Positions 39,432-49,316 of a stretch of DNA of 64,000 nt are shown here, piece after piece. The stretch spans positions 1 to 64,000 of the forward strand of contig JAHEIH010000009.1 in the NCBI GenBank assembly GCA_024639455.1, in the 5' to 3' direction. The notes below the pieces were generated by a model. That model made no database searches. It worked only from the letters and a program-made list of their open reading frames with translations, and was not told where the DNA came from. The stretch is from Cellvibrionales bacterium. Lineage in GTDB: Bacteria > Pseudomonadota > Gammaproteobacteria > Pseudomonadales > JAHEIH01. A program made the translations under genes and the position numbers. How positions within the stretch are numbered: the stretch's first letter is position 1; each line of letters starts with the position of its first letter.

Positions 39432-40739
39432 ATGTCACTGATGCCTATATTGCATTACAACGCCGCTGATTTTACCGAGCGTATGGATCGCTTGTTGGCT
39501 TGGGAGTCGGTATCCGATAGTCGTGTGGCGCAGGCGGTAGACGAGATTATTGCCGCCGTTGTCGCCCGCGGTGACGACGCATTGCTTGAGTTCACGGCGC
39601 GCTTCGACGGCTTGGCCTTGGACGGCGCGGCTGCGTTAGAGATCCCTGCCGCCGAGTTGCACGCGGCGCTGATGTCACTTCCCGAGGATGCAGCAGCGGC
39701 ATTGCATGCAGCGGCCAAGCGCATCGAAGACTACCACCGCCATCAGTTGCAATCCTCTTGGCAGTACACTGAAGCGGATGGTACGGTATTGGGCCAGCAA
39801 ATTACCGCCATGCAGCGCGTGGGCATCTACGTGCCCGGCGGCAAGGCGACCTATCCCTCGTCGGTACTGATGAATGCGGTGCCTGCTCGCGTGGCAGGGG
39901 TAGAAGAAATAATCATGGTAGTTCCGACCCCTCGTGGTGAGGTGAATCCGATGGTGTTGGCGGCGGCCCAGATTGCCGGTGTGACGCGCGTCTTTCGTAT
40001 TGGCGGTGCCCAGGCGGTGGCTGCTCTAGCTTATGGTACAGCCAGCGTACCAAAGGTCGATAAAATCGTGGGCCCCGGCAATATTTATGTGGCCACTGCC
40101 AAGCGCGCGGTGTTTGGCCAAGTGGGGTTGGATATGATCGCCGGCCCTTCGGAAATTCTGATCGTTTGCGATGGTCTGACTGACCCCGATTGGATTGCCA
40201 TGGATCTTTTCTCTCAGGCTGAGCACGACGAAGACGCGCAATCAATTTTGATTACCACGGATGCCGATTTTGCAGCGCGTGTGGTGGCGAGTATTGAGCG
40301 CTTGCTACCGACCATGGAGCGCGCCGATATTATTGAAACATCTTTGCGTAATCGCGGCGCGATTATATTGGTGGATGATATGGCCGAGGCTATTGCGCTG
40401 ACTAACCGCATTGCACCCGAGCACTTGGAGTTGTCGGTGGCCGATGCCGAGCAATACCTGCCGCAGATTCGCCACGCCGGTGCAATCTTTGTAGGGCGTT
40501 ATACCCCCGAGGCATTGGGTGACTACTGCGCAGGTCCTAATCACGTGTTGCCCACCTCTGGCACGGCGCGTTTTTCGTCACCACTTGGTGTGTATGATTT
40601 TCAGAAGCGCTCATCGATTATTCACTGTTCAGCGCAAGGCGCTTCGAGCTTGGCAAAGGTGGCTTCGGTGTTGGCCCGCGGTGAATCGCTCACGGCCCAC
40701 GCGCGCTCAGCGGAAATGCGTATTTTGGAAGAGGAGTAG
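39432..40739 (+). CDS. hisD: histidinol dehydrogenase
   Basis: HisD (435 residues) makes the last two oxidations of histidine synthesis, from histidinol to histidine, with NAD and Zn2+. [26 protein letters not shown] and the zinc/active-site [11 protein letters not shown] are present. It lies between hisG and hisC with 12- and 3-base gaps. Confidence 0.97.
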   Translation: MSLMPILHYNAADFTERMDRLLAWESVSDSRVAQAVDEIIAAVVARGDDALLEFTARFDGLALDGAAALEIPAAELHAALMSLPEDAAAALHAAAKRIEDYHRHQLQSSWQYTEADGTVLGQQITAMQRVGIYVPGGKATYPSSVLMNAVPARVAGVEEIIMVVPTPRGEVNPMVLAAAQIAGVTRVFRIGGAQAVAALAYGTASVPKVDKIVGPGNIYVATAKRAVFGQVGLDMIAGPSEILIVCDGLTDPDWIAMDLFSQAEHDEDAQSILITTDADFAARVVASIERLLPTMERADIIETSLRNRGAIILVDDMAEAIALTNRIAPEHLELSVADAEQYLPQIRHAGAIFVGRYTPEALGDYCAGPNHVLPTSGTARFSSPLGVYDFQKRSSIIHCSAQGASSLAKVASVLARGESLTAHARSAEMRILEEE

Positions 40740-40742
40740 GCC

Positions 40743-41807
40743 GTGTCTAAGTATTGGTCTAAGCAGGTTCACCAGTTGCACCCCTACGTGCCCGGTGAGC
40801 AACCCAAGATAGCAAATTTGGTCAAATTGAATACCAATGAGAGTCCCTACGGGCCCTCGCCAAAGGTGTTGCAGTTGTTGCGCGACGAATTGGTTGAGCG
40901 CGGCGATGATCTGCGCTTATATCCTGATCCTACCTCGCAGTCGCTGGTGCATACCATTGCTCAGTACCACGGTCTGCAAGACAATCAAGTATTTGTGGGT
41001 AATGGATCTGATGAGGTGTTGGCGCACGCCTTTAACGCGTTCTTTATTCAAACCAAGCCGCTGCTGTTTCCCGATATTAGCTACAGTTTTTACCCGGTGT
41101 ATTGCGGTCTGTATGGTATCGATTACCGCGCTGTGCCGCTGGCTGAGGATTTCAGTATAGAGGCGGCGGACTATCGAGAGGCGGGAGGGGTTATTCTACC
41201 TAATCCAAATGCGCCTACCGGTATGCTGTTATCGCTCGCTGAGATTGAAGAGCTGTTGCAGGCCAATCGTCAATGTGTGGTGATTATTGATGAGGCCTAT
41301 GTCAACTTTGGCGGTCAGAGCGCCGCCTCACTGATTGATCGCTACGATAATTTATTGGTGGTGCAAACGCTCTCTAAATCGCGTGCTTTAGCGGGTATGC
41401 GGGTTGGTTTTGCCCTTGGTCACGCCGATCTGATCGATGGTTTGGTGCGGGTAAAAGATAGTTTTAACTCCTACCCTGTTGATCGCTTGGCCCAGTTAGC
41501 TGCCCAGGCATCGTTTGAAGATGAAGCTCACTTCCAGGTCTCTTGTCAGGCGGTAATACGCGATCGTGAGTTATTGGTGGCGGCGCTAGCTGAGCGCGGG
41601 TTTCATGTGTTACCTTCGTCGGCAAATTTTGTGTTTGCAGCGCATGCTTCAAAAGCGGCGGCAGATATTGCTGTGGGGCTGCGTGCCCAGGGCGTTATCG
41701 TGCGTCATTTTAACAAGCCTCGCATAGATAACTTTCTGCGCATTACCATTGGCACGCCCGAGCAAAATACCGCGCTTTTAGCGGCGCTCGACAGATTGGT
41801 CGATTAG
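40743..41807 (+). CDS. hisC: histidinol-phosphate aminotransferase
   Basis: HisC (354 residues) is a fold-type I PLP aminotransferase that makes histidinol phosphate. [11 protein letters not shown] at the N-terminus, NPNAPTG, DEAYVNF and the PLP-lysine motif [14 protein letters not shown] are visible. The GTG start is 3 bases after hisD. The stop shares TTAG with convergent algW. Confidence 0.95.
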   Translation: MSKYWSKQVHQLHPYVPGEQPKIANLVKLNTNESPYGPSPKVLQLLRDELVERGDDLRLYPDPTSQSLVHTIAQYHGLQDNQVFVGNGSDEVLAHAFNAFFIQTKPLLFPDISYSFYPVYCGLYGIDYRAVPLAEDFSIEAADYREAGGVILPNPNAPTGMLLSLAEIEELLQANRQCVVIIDEAYVNFGGQSAASLIDRYDNLLVVQTLSKSRALAGMRVGFALGHADLIDGLVRVKDSFNSYPVDRLAQLAAQASFEDEAHFQVSCQAVIRDRELLVAALAERGFHVLPSSANFVFAAHASKAAADIAVGLRAQGVIVRHFNKPRIDNFLRITIGTPEQNTALLAALDRLVD

Positions 41808-42889
41808 CCCTCGCTGTTGGGTCTTATGCCTACCACGATTTCTGTATGGTAGGCGCTGCCGCCCCTCATGTATTCCACATCCACCCCTTGTCCAGGGGTC
41901 GACAGCGCAATGCGGTTCATGGCGGCTCGGGCGTCGTTGATCAGTCGGCCGTTGATGTGGGTAATGATGTCTCCTTCTTTTAGTCCCGCCTGCGAGGCTG
42001 GGCCGCCATCACTGAGGCCGGTAATTAATAGGCCTTGATTGAGTCCTAGTGATTTCAAGTCGTTGGGGCGCATTTGCTCCACTTCAACGCCCATCCATCC
42101 GCGTACAACACTGCCGTTCATAATGATTGACTGCATGATTTGGGTGGCAGTGTCTGCTGGAATAGCTAGGCCAATACCATCACTGCCGTCGCTGTTGGGG
42201 TTGAACAGTGCTGAGTTGATGCCAAGTAGGTTGCCGTCGGTGTCGGTGAGGGCGCCACCTGAGTTGCCGCGGTTAATGGTGGCATCGGTCTGGATGTAGT
42301 TTTCGTACTTGGTGAGCTTGAGGTTATAGCGCCCGGTGGCGCTAATAATACCTTGGCTAACACTGTGGCCAAAGCCGTAGGGGTTTCCAATAGCGAGTAC
42401 TACATCGCCAACACGGGCTTGATTCGGATTGCCAAGTGTAATGGGAATCAAGTTATTGAGTTCAATTTTTAAAACCGCGAGGTCGGTATCGGGGTCCACA
42501 CCGATCACCCTTGCCAAGGCTTCGCGGCCATCGTAAAGCATGACTAATATTTGATCGGCGCCATTAATGACGTGATAGTTGGTCAGTATATAGCCTGAGG
42601 TGTCCATGATGATGCCCGAACCAAGGCTCAATTCAGTGCGCTCGCTGGGGCGGCGTTGGGGCAGCTTGTCGCGCACCTTGGTGGCGGTGTAGATATTAAC
42701 AACAGAGGGGGTGGCCTTGCTTACAGCATTGGCAAAAGAAATGTGCTCTGTCCGAAAGTCTTGCACGGTAGAGCCGGGTAGGCCAACCAGGTGAGGGTAT
42801 TGTTGAATCAGTACCACCGATAGCAGTGTTCCGCAGGCTACCGGCCAAAAAAAGCGTTTAATTTGAGACATATTGGCGTGTGACGTCAT
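41804..42889 (-). CDS. algW: periplasmic serine protease AlgW/DegS
   Basis: This 361-residue HtrA-type protease has an N-terminal membrane anchor (about 15-35), a trypsin-like domain with His in NYHVING, Asp in DTDLAVLK and Ser in NRGNSGGAL, and one PDZ domain (about 260-350). Such single-PDZ anchored proteases cleave anti-sigma factors (MucA or RseA) in envelope stress. The alternative ATG is six codons downstream (42871). It follows hisC convergently, as in Pseudomonas. Confidence 0.92.
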   Translation of the reverse strand: MTSHANMSQIKRFFWPVACGTLLSVVLIQQYPHLVGLPGSTVQDFRTEHISFANAVSKATPSVVNIYTATKVRDKLPQRRPSERTELSLGSGIIMDTSGYILTNYHVINGADQILVMLYDGREALARVIGVDPDTDLAVLKIELNNLIPITLGNPNQARVGDVVLAIGNPYGFGHSVSQGIISATGRYNLKLTKYENYIQTDATINRGNSGGALTDTDGNLLGINSALFNPNSDGSDGIGLAIPADTATQIMQSIIMNGSVVRGWMGVEVEQMRPNDLKSLGLNQGLLITGLSDGGPASQAGLKEGDIITHINGRLINDARAAMNRIALSTPGQGVDVEYMRGGSAYHTEIVVGIRPNSEG

Positions 42890-42947
42890 CTATAAATATT
42901 GTTAGTCTTGGCACTATATCATAGACAAAACCAAGGAATAGCAGCGA

Positions 42948-43697
42948 ATGTCAGTTCTGGTTCGAGATTTAGTGTCCTACTGCGATGAGCAGCTTAACAG
43001 TGCGGCCATTAGTGATTACTGTCCCAATGGCTTGCAGGTTGATGCTAGCGAACATGTCAGCGTCATTGTGAGTGCGGTAACTGCCAGTGAGTTGGCGATT
43101 GATCGAGCCATCGAATTGGGAGCTGATGTGCTATTAGTTCACCATGGCTACTTTTGGAAAGGCGAATCCGCCGCGTTAACCGGGATGAAGGGCCGGCGTG
43201 TCGCCAAGTTGTTTCGGCATAATATAAGTCTACTCGCCTATCATCTACCTTTGGATGTGCATCCGGTGCTGGGTAATAACGCGCAATTAGGGCGCCTACT
43301 AGATTGGGAGGGCTATGCGGCTAGCGATGATGGGTTGATTTGGATGACCCACTTCGATGACCCGCAGCCCGTCTCTGATATTTTGGCGACGTTAAGGCAC
43401 GGCTTGCAGCGCGAACCGTTACACATTCCAGCCGGTAGTGATTGCGTTAGCCGTGTGGCCTGGTGTACTGGGGCCGCACAATCCATGTTGCACAAGGTGG
43501 AGGCCATGGGAGTAGAAATGTTTATCTCGGGGGAGATTTCAGAGCCCACTGTTCACAGTGCGCGGGAGATGGGGTTGCACTACGTGGCTGCGGGGCATCA
43601 TGCCACCGAACGCTATGGGGTGCAGGCGCTTGGCGAGCATTTGGGCGAGCGCTTTGCGCTCCCCCATCACTTTGTCGATATCGACAACCCGGTTTAG
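42948..43697 (+). CDS. Nif3-like dinuclear metal-centre protein (YbgI)
   Basis: The 249-residue protein belongs to the Nif3/YbgI/DUF34 family, whose members form hexameric rings with a two-metal site. Metal ligands are visible in LLVHHGYFW, AYHLPLDVHP and AAGHHATERYG. The biochemical role is still unsettled; GTP cyclohydrolase-like activity has been proposed for some. Its stop shares TTAG with zapG. Confidence 0.9.
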   Translation: MSVLVRDLVSYCDEQLNSAAISDYCPNGLQVDASEHVSVIVSAVTASELAIDRAIELGADVLLVHHGYFWKGESAALTGMKGRRVAKLFRHNISLLAYHLPLDVHPVLGNNAQLGRLLDWEGYAASDDGLIWMTHFDDPQPVSDILATLRHGLQREPLHIPAGSDCVSRVAWCTGAAQSMLHKVEAMGVEMFISGEISEPTVHSAREMGLHYVAAGHHATERYGVQALGEHLGERFALPHHFVDIDNPV

Positions 43698-44194
43698 AAC
43701 TTTGGTGGTGCGACGGGTGGCTCGCCGTATTCATCGAGATCGTCACCTTCGTCCTCGGATTTAACTTTCTCCAGGTCGAAATCTTCTTGCAACATGCCCT
43801 TTTCATTGGGTGATTTTTTGGGCGAGTAGTCGAGAGGTTGCTGAATTTGCGCGAGCTCTTCCTCGGTTAGGTCGTCTTCGCTGCGCCCCCCTATGAGTGA
43901 CAAGTAGGCACTGGGGTTCATCTGGGCGAGTTGGTGTGCGCCTTGTGCAAGGTGTTGGTGAACACCTTTATAGCTTTCGTTGAGTTCGCGTACCAATTCG
44001 GCGGTCTTATGGAAGTGATCATTGACCTGTTTTTGGTAATTGCGCAGTTCCGCTTGGCTTTGCTCTAGATCGCTTTCCAGATCCTTGTTTTTGCGATTGG
44101 CGGCTTGTTTGCTATTGCCAAACACTAAGCCGGCAATGCCGCCAATAATAAAGCAGGTGACAGCTGCTAATATGAGCTCGTTAAGTTCGTACAC
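43694..44194 (-). CDS. zapG: cell-division protein ZapG/YhcB (DUF1043)
   Basis: The 166-residue protein has an N-terminal transmembrane helix (VYELNELILAAVTCFIIGGIAG), then a long coiled coil with EQSQAELRNYQKQVNDHF, and an acidic Pro-rich tail. This is the YhcB/ZapG pattern, linked to division and envelope synthesis. I choose the GTG at 44194 because GGGAG lies 5 bases upstream; the longer frame with an earlier ATG is not supported. It is somewhat longer than the E. coli protein. Confidence 0.87.
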   Translation of the reverse strand: MYELNELILAAVTCFIIGGIAGLVFGNSKQAANRKNKDLESDLEQSQAELRNYQKQVNDHFHKTAELVRELNESYKGVHQHLAQGAHQLAQMNPSAYLSLIGGRSEDDLTEEELAQIQQPLDYSPKKSPNEKGMLQEDFDLEKVKSEDEGDDLDEYGEPPVAPPKF

Positions 44195-44280
44195 GTGGGC
44201 TCCCAATATTCGTTTTGTGTGGTTGTTAGTATAGCGCGATGCGCGTGGTATCACACTATATACTTTTGGCGACAATGCGT

Positions 44281-44309
44281 TTGGTGTGTTTGGTGGTAAC
44301 TGGTAAAAT
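44281..44309 (+). promoter_or_regulatory. promoter of zapE
   Basis: TTGGTG (44281-44286), 17 bases, then TGG plus TAAAAT (44301-44309) form an extended -10 promoter. The predicted start is about 25 bases before the zapE ATG at 44342. Confidence 0.5.
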
Positions 44310-44341
44310 GCCGCCGCATAATTTGTTGGGGAATAGCTTCA

Positions 44342-45445
44342 ATGACGCCTGAGCAGCACTACCGAGCCGACCTTAAAAAGGAAGGCTTTCAATATGACCC
44401 GGCACAAGAGATGGCGGTGTCCCATCTACAGCATTTTTGGGATGAGTTGGAGGCGGCCGAGCAGCGGGGTCAGCAAAAATCATTGCTGCAGCGTATTGGA
44501 TTAGCAAAGCCCAAGATTGAGTGTGTTCGAGGCTTGTATTTCTGGGGCGGTGTGGGTCGCGGTAAGACCTATTTGATGGATGTGTTCTTTGACTCTCTCC
44601 CTTTTGATCGCAAATACCGCACCCACTTCCATCGTTTTATGCAGCGTGTACACAAACGCCTGAAAACACTCGATGGACAAAAGAATCCATTGGATATCAT
44701 TGCGGCGGAATTGGCTGCTGACTATCGAGTTATCTGCTTTGATGAATTCTTTGTATCTGATATTGCTGATGCCATGATCTTGGGCGGTTTGTTTCAGCAG
44801 ATGTTTTCTCGTGGAGTGAGTTTATTGGCAACCTCCAATATCGTCCCAGATGACCTATATAAGGATGGCTTACAGCGTCAGCGCTTTTTGCCAGCCATCG
44901 CTGCGCTAAAAGAACACACCCGGGTGTTGAATGTTGACGGTGGCGTTGACTACCGCCTGCGGGCGTTGCAACAGGCGGAGTTGTTTTATTACCCCTGCGG
45001 TGAAGATACAGACCGCGCGCTGGAGGCTTTTTTACAGACCTTGGCGCCTGATCACGCCGAGCGGCGTTTCGGTGTTTCTTTAGAGGTAGAGGGGAGAGAG
45101 ATTTTTGCCAAGCAAGTGTGTGATGACGTGGTTTGGTTTGACTTTAAGGCGTTGTGCGATGGGCCGCGCAGTCAAAATGATTACATTGAGTTAGGGCGTG
45201 AGTTTCACGCCGTTATTCTGAGCGATGTGCCCCAGATGAGCCGTGAGATAGACGATCAGGCGCGTCGCTTTATCAATTTGGTGGATGAATTCTATGATCG
45301 CAACGTTAAATTGATTATTTCTGCTGCGGTGGGGCTGACGGATCTCTACGCTGGTGGTAAACTAGATTTTGAGTTTCTGCGGACACAGAGCCGTCTGCTA
45401 GAGATGCAGTCGACCGAGTTTTTGGCTCGACCTCATAAGCCGTAA
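44342..45445 (+). CDS. zapE: cell-division protein ZapE (AFG1-like ATPase)
   Basis: ZapE (367 residues) is an AAA-type ATPase that associates with the constricting FtsZ ring. Walker A GGVGRGKTYLMD (about 75-86), Walker B ICFDEFFVSDIADAM and LLATSNIVPDDLY (sensor 1) are present. Size is standard. Confidence 0.94.
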   Translation: MTPEQHYRADLKKEGFQYDPAQEMAVSHLQHFWDELEAAEQRGQQKSLLQRIGLAKPKIECVRGLYFWGGVGRGKTYLMDVFFDSLPFDRKYRTHFHRFMQRVHKRLKTLDGQKNPLDIIAAELAADYRVICFDEFFVSDIADAMILGGLFQQMFSRGVSLLATSNIVPDDLYKDGLQRQRFLPAIAALKEHTRVLNVDGGVDYRLRALQQAELFYYPCGEDTDRALEAFLQTLAPDHAERRFGVSLEVEGREIFAKQVCDDVVWFDFKALCDGPRSQNDYIELGREFHAVILSDVPQMSREIDDQARRFINLVDEFYDRNVKLIISAAVGLTDLYAGGKLDFEFLRTQSRLLEMQSTEFLARPHKP

Positions 45446-45485
45446 GCATCTACGGCAAATTTATAATTTATTAAGTGAAAGAGTG

Positions 45486-45514
45486 TTGATCTATGCGAAA
45501 TCCTCGTGTAGTAT
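45486..45514 (+). promoter_or_regulatory. promoter of rplM-rpsI
   Basis: TTGATC (45486-45491) and TAGTAT (45509-45514) are 17 bases apart. The start at about 45521 gives a short leader of about 35 bases before the rplM ATG, too short for a large autoregulatory structure. Confidence 0.5.
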
Positions 45515-45555
45515 TCGCGCTCTTTTTTACCGCAGTGTCTTTGGGGCGAATTTAA

Positions 45556-45984
45556 ATGAAAACCTATAGTGCGAAAGCTGAGTCCGTTCAACGTGACTGG
45601 TATGTTGTAGACGCCGAGAATAAGACGTTGGGTCGCCTGGCTAGCGAAATTGCGCACAGATTGCGCGGTAAGCACAAGCCTGAGTACACACCACACGTTG
45701 ATACTGGTGACTACATTGTTGTTGTTAATGCCGATAAAATTACCGTTACTGGCAATAAGACGAAAGATAAAATGTATCACTTCTCAACCGGTTACATCGG
45801 CAACCTGAAGTCATTCTCGTTTGATAAATTGTTGGATCGTGCTCCTGAGCGCGTTCTGCAGTTGGCAGTTAAAGGTATGTTGCCACGTAACCCTCTGGGT
45901 CGTGCAATGTTGAAGAAGCTGAAAGTGTATGCCGGTAACGAGCACCCACACGCCGCTCAGCAGCCACAAGATTTGAATATTTAA
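45556..45984 (+). CDS. rplM: 50S ribosomal protein L13
   Basis: L13 (142 residues) is an early-assembly protein of the large subunit. [20 protein letters not shown] and [19 protein letters not shown] are typical. The length is exact for the family. It is 13 bases before rpsI. Confidence 0.98.
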   Translation: MKTYSAKAESVQRDWYVVDAENKTLGRLASEIAHRLRGKHKPEYTPHVDTGDYIVVVNADKITVTGNKTKDKMYHFSTGYIGNLKSFSFDKLLDRAPERVLQLAVKGMLPRNPLGRAMLKKLKVYAGNEHPHAAQQPQDLNI

Positions 45985-45997
45985 CGGAAGTACGAAT

Positions 45998-46390
45998 ATG
46001 TCAGCCACACAATACTATGGCACAGGTCGTCGTAAGACCTCTACTGCTCGCGTATTCCTGAAGTCAGGTTCGGGTGAAATCACTGTAAACCAGCGTTCAT
46101 TGGATCAATACTTTGGTCGCGAAGTTGCACGCATGATTGTTCGTCAGCCTCTTGAGCTGGTCGAACTTACCGACAAATTCGACATCAACGTGACAGTTGC
46201 CGGTGGCGGTAGCTTTGGTCAGGCTGGTGCAATTCGTCACGGTATCACTCGCGCTCTGATGGAGTACGATGAAGGCCTTCGCAGCTCATTGCGCAAAGCT
46301 GGTTTCGTTACTCGCGACGCACGTGAAGTCGAGCGTAAGAAAGTTGGTCTGCGTAAAGCACGTAAGAAGCCACAATTCTCAAAACGTTAA
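45998..46390 (+). CDS. rpsI: 30S ribosomal protein S9
   Basis: S9 (130 residues) has the conserved [16 protein letters not shown] start and the basic C-terminal tail ending KPQFSKR, whose last residues reach the P-site tRNA. It is followed by a strong terminator. Confidence 0.98.
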   Translation: MSATQYYGTGRRKTSTARVFLKSGSGEITVNQRSLDQYFGREVARMIVRQPLELVELTDKFDINVTVAGGGSFGQAGAIRHGITRALMEYDEGLRSSLRKAGFVTRDAREVERKKVGLRKARKKPQFSKR

Positions 46391-46410
46391 TCCTTTCGAT
46401 TCTCGTTTCA

Positions 46411-46449
46411 AAAAGCGTCTACGGTTGCGTGCCGAGACGCTTTTTTTTT
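46411..46449 (+). terminator. terminator after rpsI
   Basis: AAAAGCGTCT and AGACGC with the following T-run pair as a stem around a 14-base loop, followed by nine T residues. It ends the rplM-rpsI transcript before the pet promoter. Confidence 0.85.
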
Positions 46450-46507
46450 ACGTGCGAAAAATTAATGATTTTAAGCGCAAATTTACCCGCATTTACTGTG
46501 GTTTTCT

Positions 46508-46516
46508 TGTTATAAT
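46508..46516 (+). promoter_or_regulatory. extended -10 promoter of petA-petBC
   Basis: TGT followed by perfect TATAAT is an extended -10 element. No -35 match is obvious. The leader to petA is about 90 bases and ends in an AGGGGGG ribosome binding site. Confidence 0.6.
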
Positions 46517-46614
46517 CGCGCGGTTTTATTACTATGCTGGCCTTTTTTGGGCGTCTGCGTTATATCGGCGCGGCATAAGTTACAGATTGGCATTTCCTTT
46601 AGGGGGGTTCTTCA

Positions 46615-47214
46615 ATGAGCAATGATGGTGTTAACACCACTAGACGCCGTTTCTTGGCAACTGCAACTTCGGTTGTAGGCGCTGGCGGTGTTGTTGGCGT
46701 TGCCGTTCCTTTCGTGGGTTCTTGGAATCCAAGTGCGAAGGCAAAAGCGGCAGGTGCTCCGGTCAAGTTTGACGTGAGTAAATTGGAAGTTGGTCAAATG
46801 GCCGTGGTTGAATGGCGTGGTAAGCCTGTTTACGTGATGCGTCGCTCAGAAAATGACTTGGCGTCATTGGAAGGGCTCGATGGCCACTTGAAGGATCCCG
46901 GATCTAGTACGTCTGATCAACCCGCCTACGTTTCTGGTCGCGAGCGTGCGATTCGTCAAGATATTATGGTCATGGTCGGTCTGTGTACTCACCTGGGCTG
47001 TGCGCCTAAGTTCAAACCCGAAGTTGGTTCGGTGCCTACACCCGACGGCAGTGAGTGGATTGGCGGTTTCTTCTGCCCTTGCCACGGTTCAATGTTTGAC
47101 TTGGCCGGCCGTGTTTACAGGGGTGTGCCCGCTTCAGAAAACCTAGTGGTTCCTCCCTACAAATACGAAACCGATGGTGTCATTATTATCGGTGTAGATC
47201 AGGAGAACGCATAA
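46615..47214 (+). CDS. petA: ubiquinol-cytochrome c reductase Rieske subunit
   Basis: The 199-residue Rieske protein starts with a twin-arginine signal (TTRRRFLATATSVVG) that serves as its membrane anchor. The [2Fe-2S] ligands are in CTHLGCAP and FCPCHGSMFD. It accepts an electron from ubiquinol at the Qo site and passes it to cytochrome c1. Its stop codon overlaps the next ATG by one base. Confidence 0.97.
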   Translation: MSNDGVNTTRRRFLATATSVVGAGGVVGVAVPFVGSWNPSAKAKAAGAPVKFDVSKLEVGQMAVVEWRGKPVYVMRRSENDLASLEGLDGHLKDPGSSTSDQPAYVSGRERAIRQDIMVMVGLCTHLGCAPKFKPEVGSVPTPDGSEWIGGFFCPCHGSMFDLAGRVYRGVPASENLVVPPYKYETDGVIIIGVDQENA

Positions 47215-49250
47215 TGAGCAAGATGTTGATGGGTCTCGTTGATTGGGTCGATGCGCGTTTGCCAATTGTCCGCGCGTGGGATACCCACATGGGTAAGTAC
47301 TATGCACCCAAAAACTTTAACTTCTGGTACTACTTTGGCGTATTATCGCTGTTGGTACTAGTGAACCAGTTGTTGACCGGTATTTGGTTAACGATGAACT
47401 ACACGCCAACGGCTGAAGGTGCTTTCGCGTCTGTCGAGTACATCATGCGCGACGTGGACTACGGCTGGATTCTTCGTTACATGCACTCTACTGGTGCATC
47501 GGCCTTCTTTATCGTTGTGTACTTGCATATGTTCCGCGCCTTGTTGTACGGATCATACCAAAAGCCACGCGAATTGATTTGGCTGTTCGGTATGATGATT
47601 TTCTTGGCGTTGATGGCTGAGGCATTCGTAGGTTACGTACTGCCTTGGGGTCAGATGTCATACTGGGGTGCGCAGGTCATTATTTCTCTGTTCTCGGCGA
47701 TCCCTGTGATTGGTGATCCGTTGGTGGAGTGGATCCGTGGTGACTACTTGATTTCGGGTATTACCCTGAACCGCTTCTTCGCGTTGCACGTTGTTGCCCT
47801 GCCTATCGTTCTGTTGGCGCTGGTTGTACTGCACATCTTGGCGCTGCACGAGGTGGGTTCTAACAACCCCGATGGTGTCGACATTAAGAAGAAAAAAGAC
47901 GAGAACGGTGTGCCACTGGATGGTATTCAGTTCCACCCCTATTACAGTGTGCACGATATCCAAGCGATTGTTGTGTTCCTGTTTGCTTTCTGCGGCATTA
48001 TCTTTTTTGCCCCCGAGATGGGGGGTTACTTCCTAGAGTTCGCAAACTTTGAAGTGGCTGATGGTCTGAAGACGCCTGCGCATATCGCGCCCGTTTGGTA
48101 CTTCACGCCATTCTACTCAGTGTTGCGTGCAGTGCCCGATAAACTGTTGGGCTTCATTGCCTTTGGCGCTTCGGTCGTGATTCTGTTCTTGTTGCCTTGG
48201 TTGGATCGTAGCCCTGTGCGTTCGATTCGCTATAAAGGCACTGCGTCTAAAGTGATGTTGGTTGTGTTTACGGCTGCCTTCATTATCTTGGGTGTGTTGG
48301 GTGTGAAATCACCTACCCCTGCACGTACGCTGTTGGCTCAGATTTGTACTGTTATTTATTTCGGCTTCTTCATTTTGATGCCCATCTGGACCTCGATGGA
48401 GAAAACCAAGCCAGTACCTGAGCGTGTAACGATGGACGGTGGCATGGGCTTCTGGAAATCTGTGGGTGCCTTCTTCTTGATTATGGCCTTGGCCATTATC
48501 CCCTTGAAGGCAGTCGGTGCAGAGTCTGAGTTTGCCTGTGGTACTATCGAGTGCGACGCATTTGAAGCCAATTTGGAAGATAAGGCGTCACTGCAAAGCG
48601 GTTTGAATACCTACATGAACTACTGCATGGGCTGCCACAGTCTACAGTACAGCCGCTACATTCGTGTTGCGGACGACCTAGGCATTCCGCACGACATCAT
48701 GGCAGAGAATGTCATTTATGATGACGCTAACATCGGTGCATTAATGGATAACGCGATGCCCAAGCCGCTGGCAAAGAAGTGGTTTGGTGCGGCACCGCCA
48801 GATTTGACACTGGTTGCGCGTGCGCGTAACCCGGAGTGGCTTTATACCTACCTGCGCACCTTTTACAAGGATGAAACCCGTCCCTACGGTGTGAACAACA
48901 AGGTGTTTCCTGCGGTAGGTATGCCTCACGTATTCTTGGAGCTGCAAGGCATGCAAGAGTGTGCAATGGGCCCTGTTCGAGCCGCCAATGGCGGGATTAA
49001 GCGTGATCCGTTGACTGGTGAAGATATCCTGGAGCAAGAGTGTGGTAGTTTGGTTGTGACTGACGCGGGTAGCCAATCGCCCGAAGAGTTTGACAAAACC
49101 GTCTACGATTTGGTTAATTTCCTGGAGTATGTCGCTGAACCTATGCAGCAAGATCGTAAGCGTATTGGTATTTATGTGTTGTTCTTCTTGGCGATCTTCT
49201 TTGTGTTTGCTTGGTTGTTGAACCGCGAATACTGGAAAGACGTCCACTAA
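47214..49250 (+). CDS. petB: fused cytochrome b / cytochrome c1 polyprotein of complex III
   Basis: One open frame of 678 codons holds both subunits. Residues 1-405 are cytochrome b: heme ligands His91, His105, His192 and His207, and PVWY at 293-296 in place of PEWY. Residues about 414-436 are a hydrophobic segment ending AVGA-ES, like the signal peptide of cytochrome c1. Then follow CMGCH (471-475), the likely heme ligand Met570 in GMPH, and a C-terminal anchor (651-669) ending REYWKDVH. Pseudomonas has two genes here. A fused gene cut after translation is known in Bradyrhizobium (fbcH). No stop or Shine-Dalgarno lies at the junction (ATG 48432). Confidence 0.93.
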   Translation: MSKMLMGLVDWVDARLPIVRAWDTHMGKYYAPKNFNFWYYFGVLSLLVLVNQLLTGIWLTMNYTPTAEGAFASVEYIMRDVDYGWILRYMHSTGASAFFIVVYLHMFRALLYGSYQKPRELIWLFGMMIFLALMAEAFVGYVLPWGQMSYWGAQVIISLFSAIPVIGDPLVEWIRGDYLISGITLNRFFALHVVALPIVLLALVVLHILALHEVGSNNPDGVDIKKKKDENGVPLDGIQFHPYYSVHDIQAIVVFLFAFCGIIFFAPEMGGYFLEFANFEVADGLKTPAHIAPVWYFTPFYSVLRAVPDKLLGFIAFGASVVILFLLPWLDRSPVRSIRYKGTASKVMLVVFTAAFIILGVLGVKSPTPARTLLAQICTVIYFGFFILMPIWTSMEKTKPVPERVTMDGGMGFWKSVGAFFLIMALAIIPLKAVGAESEFACGTIECDAFEANLEDKASLQSGLNTYMNYCMGCHSLQYSRYIRVADDLGIPHDIMAENVIYDDANIGALMDNAMPKPLAKKWFGAAPPDLTLVARARNPEWLYTYLRTFYKDETRPYGVNNKVFPAVGMPHVFLELQGMQECAMGPVRAANGGIKRDPLTGEDILEQECGSLVVTDAGSQSPEEFDKTVYDLVNFLEYVAEPMQQDRKRIGIYVLFFLAIFFVFAWLLNREYWKDVH

Positions 49251-49263
49251 AATTTGCTAGTTG

Positions 49264-49292
49264 CGGCCGTGCTCTAGGGAGCGGCCGTTTTT
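49264..49292 (+). terminator. terminator after petBC
   Basis: CGGCCG (49264-49269) and CTC pair with GAG and CGGCCG (49282-49287), with a two-base bulge, and five T residues follow. It precedes sspA by about 25 bases, so sspA depends on readthrough or another promoter. Confidence 0.75.
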
Positions 49293-49316
49293 GCGTTTCT
49301 AAGGAGTGTATTTCTC

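Noticed and set aside
45446-45555. Autoregulatory leader of rplM
   Set aside because: The likely transcript start leaves a leader of about 35 bases, and no extended structure was recognised.
48432-49250. Separate petC gene starting at the internal ATG
   Set aside because: No stop codon separates it from cytochrome b and no Shine-Dalgarno precedes it; a single polyprotein fits the sequence better. Internal initiation cannot be fully excluded.
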